Assembly: GCF_032854445.1 (NCBI RefSeq)
Contig: NC_088295.1
Span: 11,953,385 to 12,017,384, forward strand
Direction of reading: 5' to 3'
Source: Liolophura sinensis
Taxonomy: Eukaryota > Mollusca > Polyplacophora > Chitonida > Chitonidae
Length of the DNA stretch: 64,000 bases
The position numbers and the translations under genes were made by a program. Of the stretch, positions 61,325 through 64,000 are shown piece after piece (the first letter of the stretch is position 1; every line of letters begins with the position of its first letter). Below the pieces are notes generated by a model, which saw only the letters and a list, made by a program, of their open reading frames with translations, did no database searches and was not told the DNA's origin.

Positions 61325-61982
61325 TTAATTATTTTTGTCAAGATATATTCAATATATTTAAATGTACCTCATCAGTGAAATAATCATTATTCTAGTCTAA
61401 CAGCAAAGAGTTGTTTGAATTTCACAGAATAAGTTTGTTAAAATCAATATTTTCCGGATTCAGTAAATTATTTTGTGTATGCAAGACTGAGTGTGTTTGG
61501 TCATTGAATATTTGTCAAGTGTGATTATTTACTAGTGTTATTTATTAGTTTCAGTTCACGCAATGGTTAAAACAAAGGTGAAAGAGAAGCACATGTATGT
61601 GTACAAATCATATGACTCATTAGATCTAAGTAATCACGCCATTAGGATATGTTGACACATTCTTTAGAAGGTTGCATATATGTACATATACAGGTGCATA
61701 CATTTATGACAATCAGTATATATCATTGGAAAGGACCTCACCAAGTTATTGGTTTACTAGATGGTACAGTTTATTGTATACAACAAAACTCATCGTTGAA
61801 AATGAAAATAATAGAACATTTTAATAGGCTGAAGTTGTACAAATGTACAGCTTTTCACATTTTCGATTTCAAGCATCACATTAAAACTTGTGAGGGGAGG
61901 AAAGTTTAGTCAGAATACACCTGTCCTATTTCATTGTTTGCGATCCACTCTGGGCAACCATGTGGCCATTTGTAAACGGTCC
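61325..61982. other. Downstream flank or 3'UTR of the unknown gene
   Basis: AT-rich, without a convincing frame or repeat. It continues into a GC-richer open block at 61983. Confidence 0.4.
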
Positions 61983-62426
61983 ATGTGTGTTAGGGCACTC
62001 ACTCATAAAGTTGAGTTCTCCCCTCCGGCATGCAAGCCACTGGGCGTAATGCCATGTTCCAAGGTTCCGTGTAAATCATTTGTCTTGATGTCATCTTTGC
62101 TGATGACAGATCTTTCTTCATCACCCAGGACACCCTTCCTTGATGAAGCTGGCTTGATTCTTGATGATGCAACCAGCTTTTTGTTCTCATATCTCCGAGG
62201 GTGCCACAGCCCTCCCCACATGCAGCACCTTGTGAGTGTGGTCCTAGTTCGTTCAGGTGCTAATGTACATCCTGAAGAGTTGGAGGAGCTTTATTCTGAC
62301 GAGAGGGCACAGTCTACAGGCTTAAGTCCAAACATTGTGGAGGTCAGTGAAGAGATTACTGCAGGTTCATTTGAAGTTTTGAGAGAGGAGGCATATCCCA
62401 AGAGAACACTCAGCAATTCAGATTGA
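61983..62426 (+). CDS. Open frame of uncertain status (147 aa from its first ATG)
   Basis: The frame is open from about 61890 to a stop ending at 62426, in a patch clearly GC-richer than its surroundings. The C-terminal half looks protein-like (HPEELEELYSDERAQSTGL, EEITAGSFEVLREEAYPKR). No domain recognised. An acceptor-like TAG at 61991-61993 would allow it to be a last exon. It could be an alternative 3' exon of the preceding gene, a small separate gene, a decayed copy of some element, or chance within a 3'UTR. Confidence 0.25.
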   Translation: MCVRALTHKVEFSPPACKPLGVMPCSKVPCKSFVLMSSLLMTDLSSSPRTPFLDEAGLILDDATSFLFSYLRGCHSPPHMQHLVSVVLVRSGANVHPEELEELYSDERAQSTGLSPNIVEVSEEITAGSFEVLREEAYPKRTLSNSD

Positions 62427-64000
62427 TGGTCACCAGATTCTAGATTTTTTTTGGGGACACCCTCACAGTGTGCACCCCAATCGAGGGTAGAAGTTTGTGA
62501 GACTGTGCATTAAAGCTAGCACACTGAGCAGCAATGTGTTATGTATAACAAGAAGTAACAAGATAAGGGTTAGTGATTCTATTGTGTGGAGGACATTTAC
62601 AAAATGGAATACGAAAATCAAGTAAGAAAACGTAGAACAGTTAGGCATATTTTGGGTGATTATTTAATGACTTAATTTTTGTACAATTTATTAATGTATC
62701 AGCTTAGGAAGTAATGCCTGTATATACAGAAAACCAGAATTTAAAATTTAAATATTTAAGAATTCCAAGTTGGTGGATGACTGGTTCGAGTTGTAATACG
62801 TCAACTCATTTTTTTTCTTCAGTCTTCTTTAAAAGTTGTGATACTCTTTCGGCAGCTGTTGAATGACTTGCCATGTTAACATACGATTTCAGTATCTCTA
62901 TTTCTTGATGCTGACAGTGTTCTTTATTCTTCATATTTGAAGATGTTCATGTTGGGATACTTATTTTCATACATATGAAATCCTGATTGTCACCTTTTAA
63001 CTCTAGTTTTGGCCTGTATTTTTGATGACATGTTTGAAGACAAACAGATTTGAGAGGGATTAATATAATGGCAATATGTGTACGAATCATTACATCTCAT
63101 TCGTCACACATTTTGCATATGCCGTCTCATCCTCTCACAAGGTCGCATATATTTATGGAAAAATAATTATAGTATCATACAACTTATCCCACTAATTTGT
63201 AGTGGATGATTGCCTTGGTGTAGTTATACAACGAAAGAACATCAAACACCAGCCTTGCAGGTATTTCCAGTACTTCCTACACCATGATTTTGCTTTTGAC
63301 ACACATCAGCTTTGGTCCAGTTGGTAAATGTGCGATTTCAAGCACGTCCTCTAACTTTAGGTGTAAACTGACTGTGTATTTGATTGTATCCAGGGCGGCA
63401 ACTGGTTCTGAGTAGAACCATCAACCTTTGGCAAGTTACTGATGAACATTCCTACATGATGCACATACATGTATATGCGCACCATACTTGTAAAAGGGAA
63501 GCGAATTTCACATGAATGTTAGACTGTGCAAACCATGATCCGAAGACCTGATCTATTGAGATGATAGGGCATTAGGGAAATACAATAAAGATGGTGCTTT
63601 CCTGTGCATTGATTTGACTGAGTTGTTTAATATTATACTCAACAATAGCGAAGCGTAGAGTTGGAGCTCTTTTGTCATCAAAGACAAAACAGTCCTACTT
63701 TATGATATGACTTATGAAAAAATTTGGAAAACCTTTAATGACATTAATTTGACATTAATTTACCGATTACGTCTTTTCCTTCTCAAGTTCAGAGCTCCTC
63801 CGTTTTCTCCATCCTTTGTCTACTCTAAACTTTTTTAGACACCAATGTTAGAGCAAATGGGGTCCAAAAGAGTTGCCTTACATTTTTGACAGGTTACATG
63901 ACCTAGTACAACTTTTTGGTCTTTACTGATGAAGTTCTTAACTCAAAATTCCCCTATTTTTCACTCTTACAATGGAAGTCAGTTTTATGAGTGAGTAAGC
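62427..64000. other. Right flank, no gene recognised
   Basis: AT-rich sequence with short frames only. AATAAA at 63584-63589 is a possible distal poly(A) signal for the plus-strand gene to the left. No SINE, array or RNA gene seen. Confidence 0.45.

Overview
The window is nuclear DNA of an animal, most likely a mollusc and probably a bivalve. This rests on AT-rich spliced genes with GT-AG introns, many short tRNA-derived SINEs with AATAAATAAA tails of the kind known from molluscs, and metazoan genes (HELZ, YARS2, GGCX). It is inferred from sequence style, not from a species match. I assembled exons by hand from splice sites, reading phase and similarity to remembered vertebrate proteins. Every gene model below closes in frame.

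Layout: (1) 1.8-6.5 kb, plus strand: a six-exon mini-gene of 205 aa that copies the TPR-like N-terminus of the RNA helicase HELZ and ends in a PAM2 (poly(A)-binding-protein-binding) motif. (2) 12.1-26.6 kb, plus strand: complete 22-exon HELZ (1731 aa) with CCCH finger, SF1 helicase core, PAM2 motif and long disordered tail, followed by a ~2.6-2.9 kb 3'UTR. (3) 38.3-30.6 kb, minus strand: mitochondrial tyrosyl-tRNA synthetase YARS2 in 11 exons. (4) 55.5-45.5 kb, minus strand: vitamin K-dependent gamma-glutamyl carboxylase GGCX in 15 coding exons (788 aa) plus a 5'UTR exon. (5) 57.3-61.3 kb, plus strand: an unrecognised seven-exon gene (319 aa), divergent from GGCX.

The accessory content is dominated by five minisatellites in the 31.6-48.3 kb stretch, with units of 30, 57, 54, 31 and 36 bp. 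Three lie in introns of YARS2 or GGCX, two of them touching or nearly touching a splice site. One is a ~2.7 kb array at the 5' end of YARS2. Because four unit lengths are multiples of three, they give long open frames that are not genes. About a dozen SINE copies from two families and one ~240-bp foldback element sit in introns and intergenic DNA.

The most interesting system is the HELZ pair. A short TPR-PAM2 protein lies directly upstream of, and in the same orientation as, a full-length helicase with the same TPR module and its own PAM2 motif. This suggests a natural short competitor or partner of HELZ at poly(A)-binding protein. No retroviral or other capsid-bearing element was recognised.
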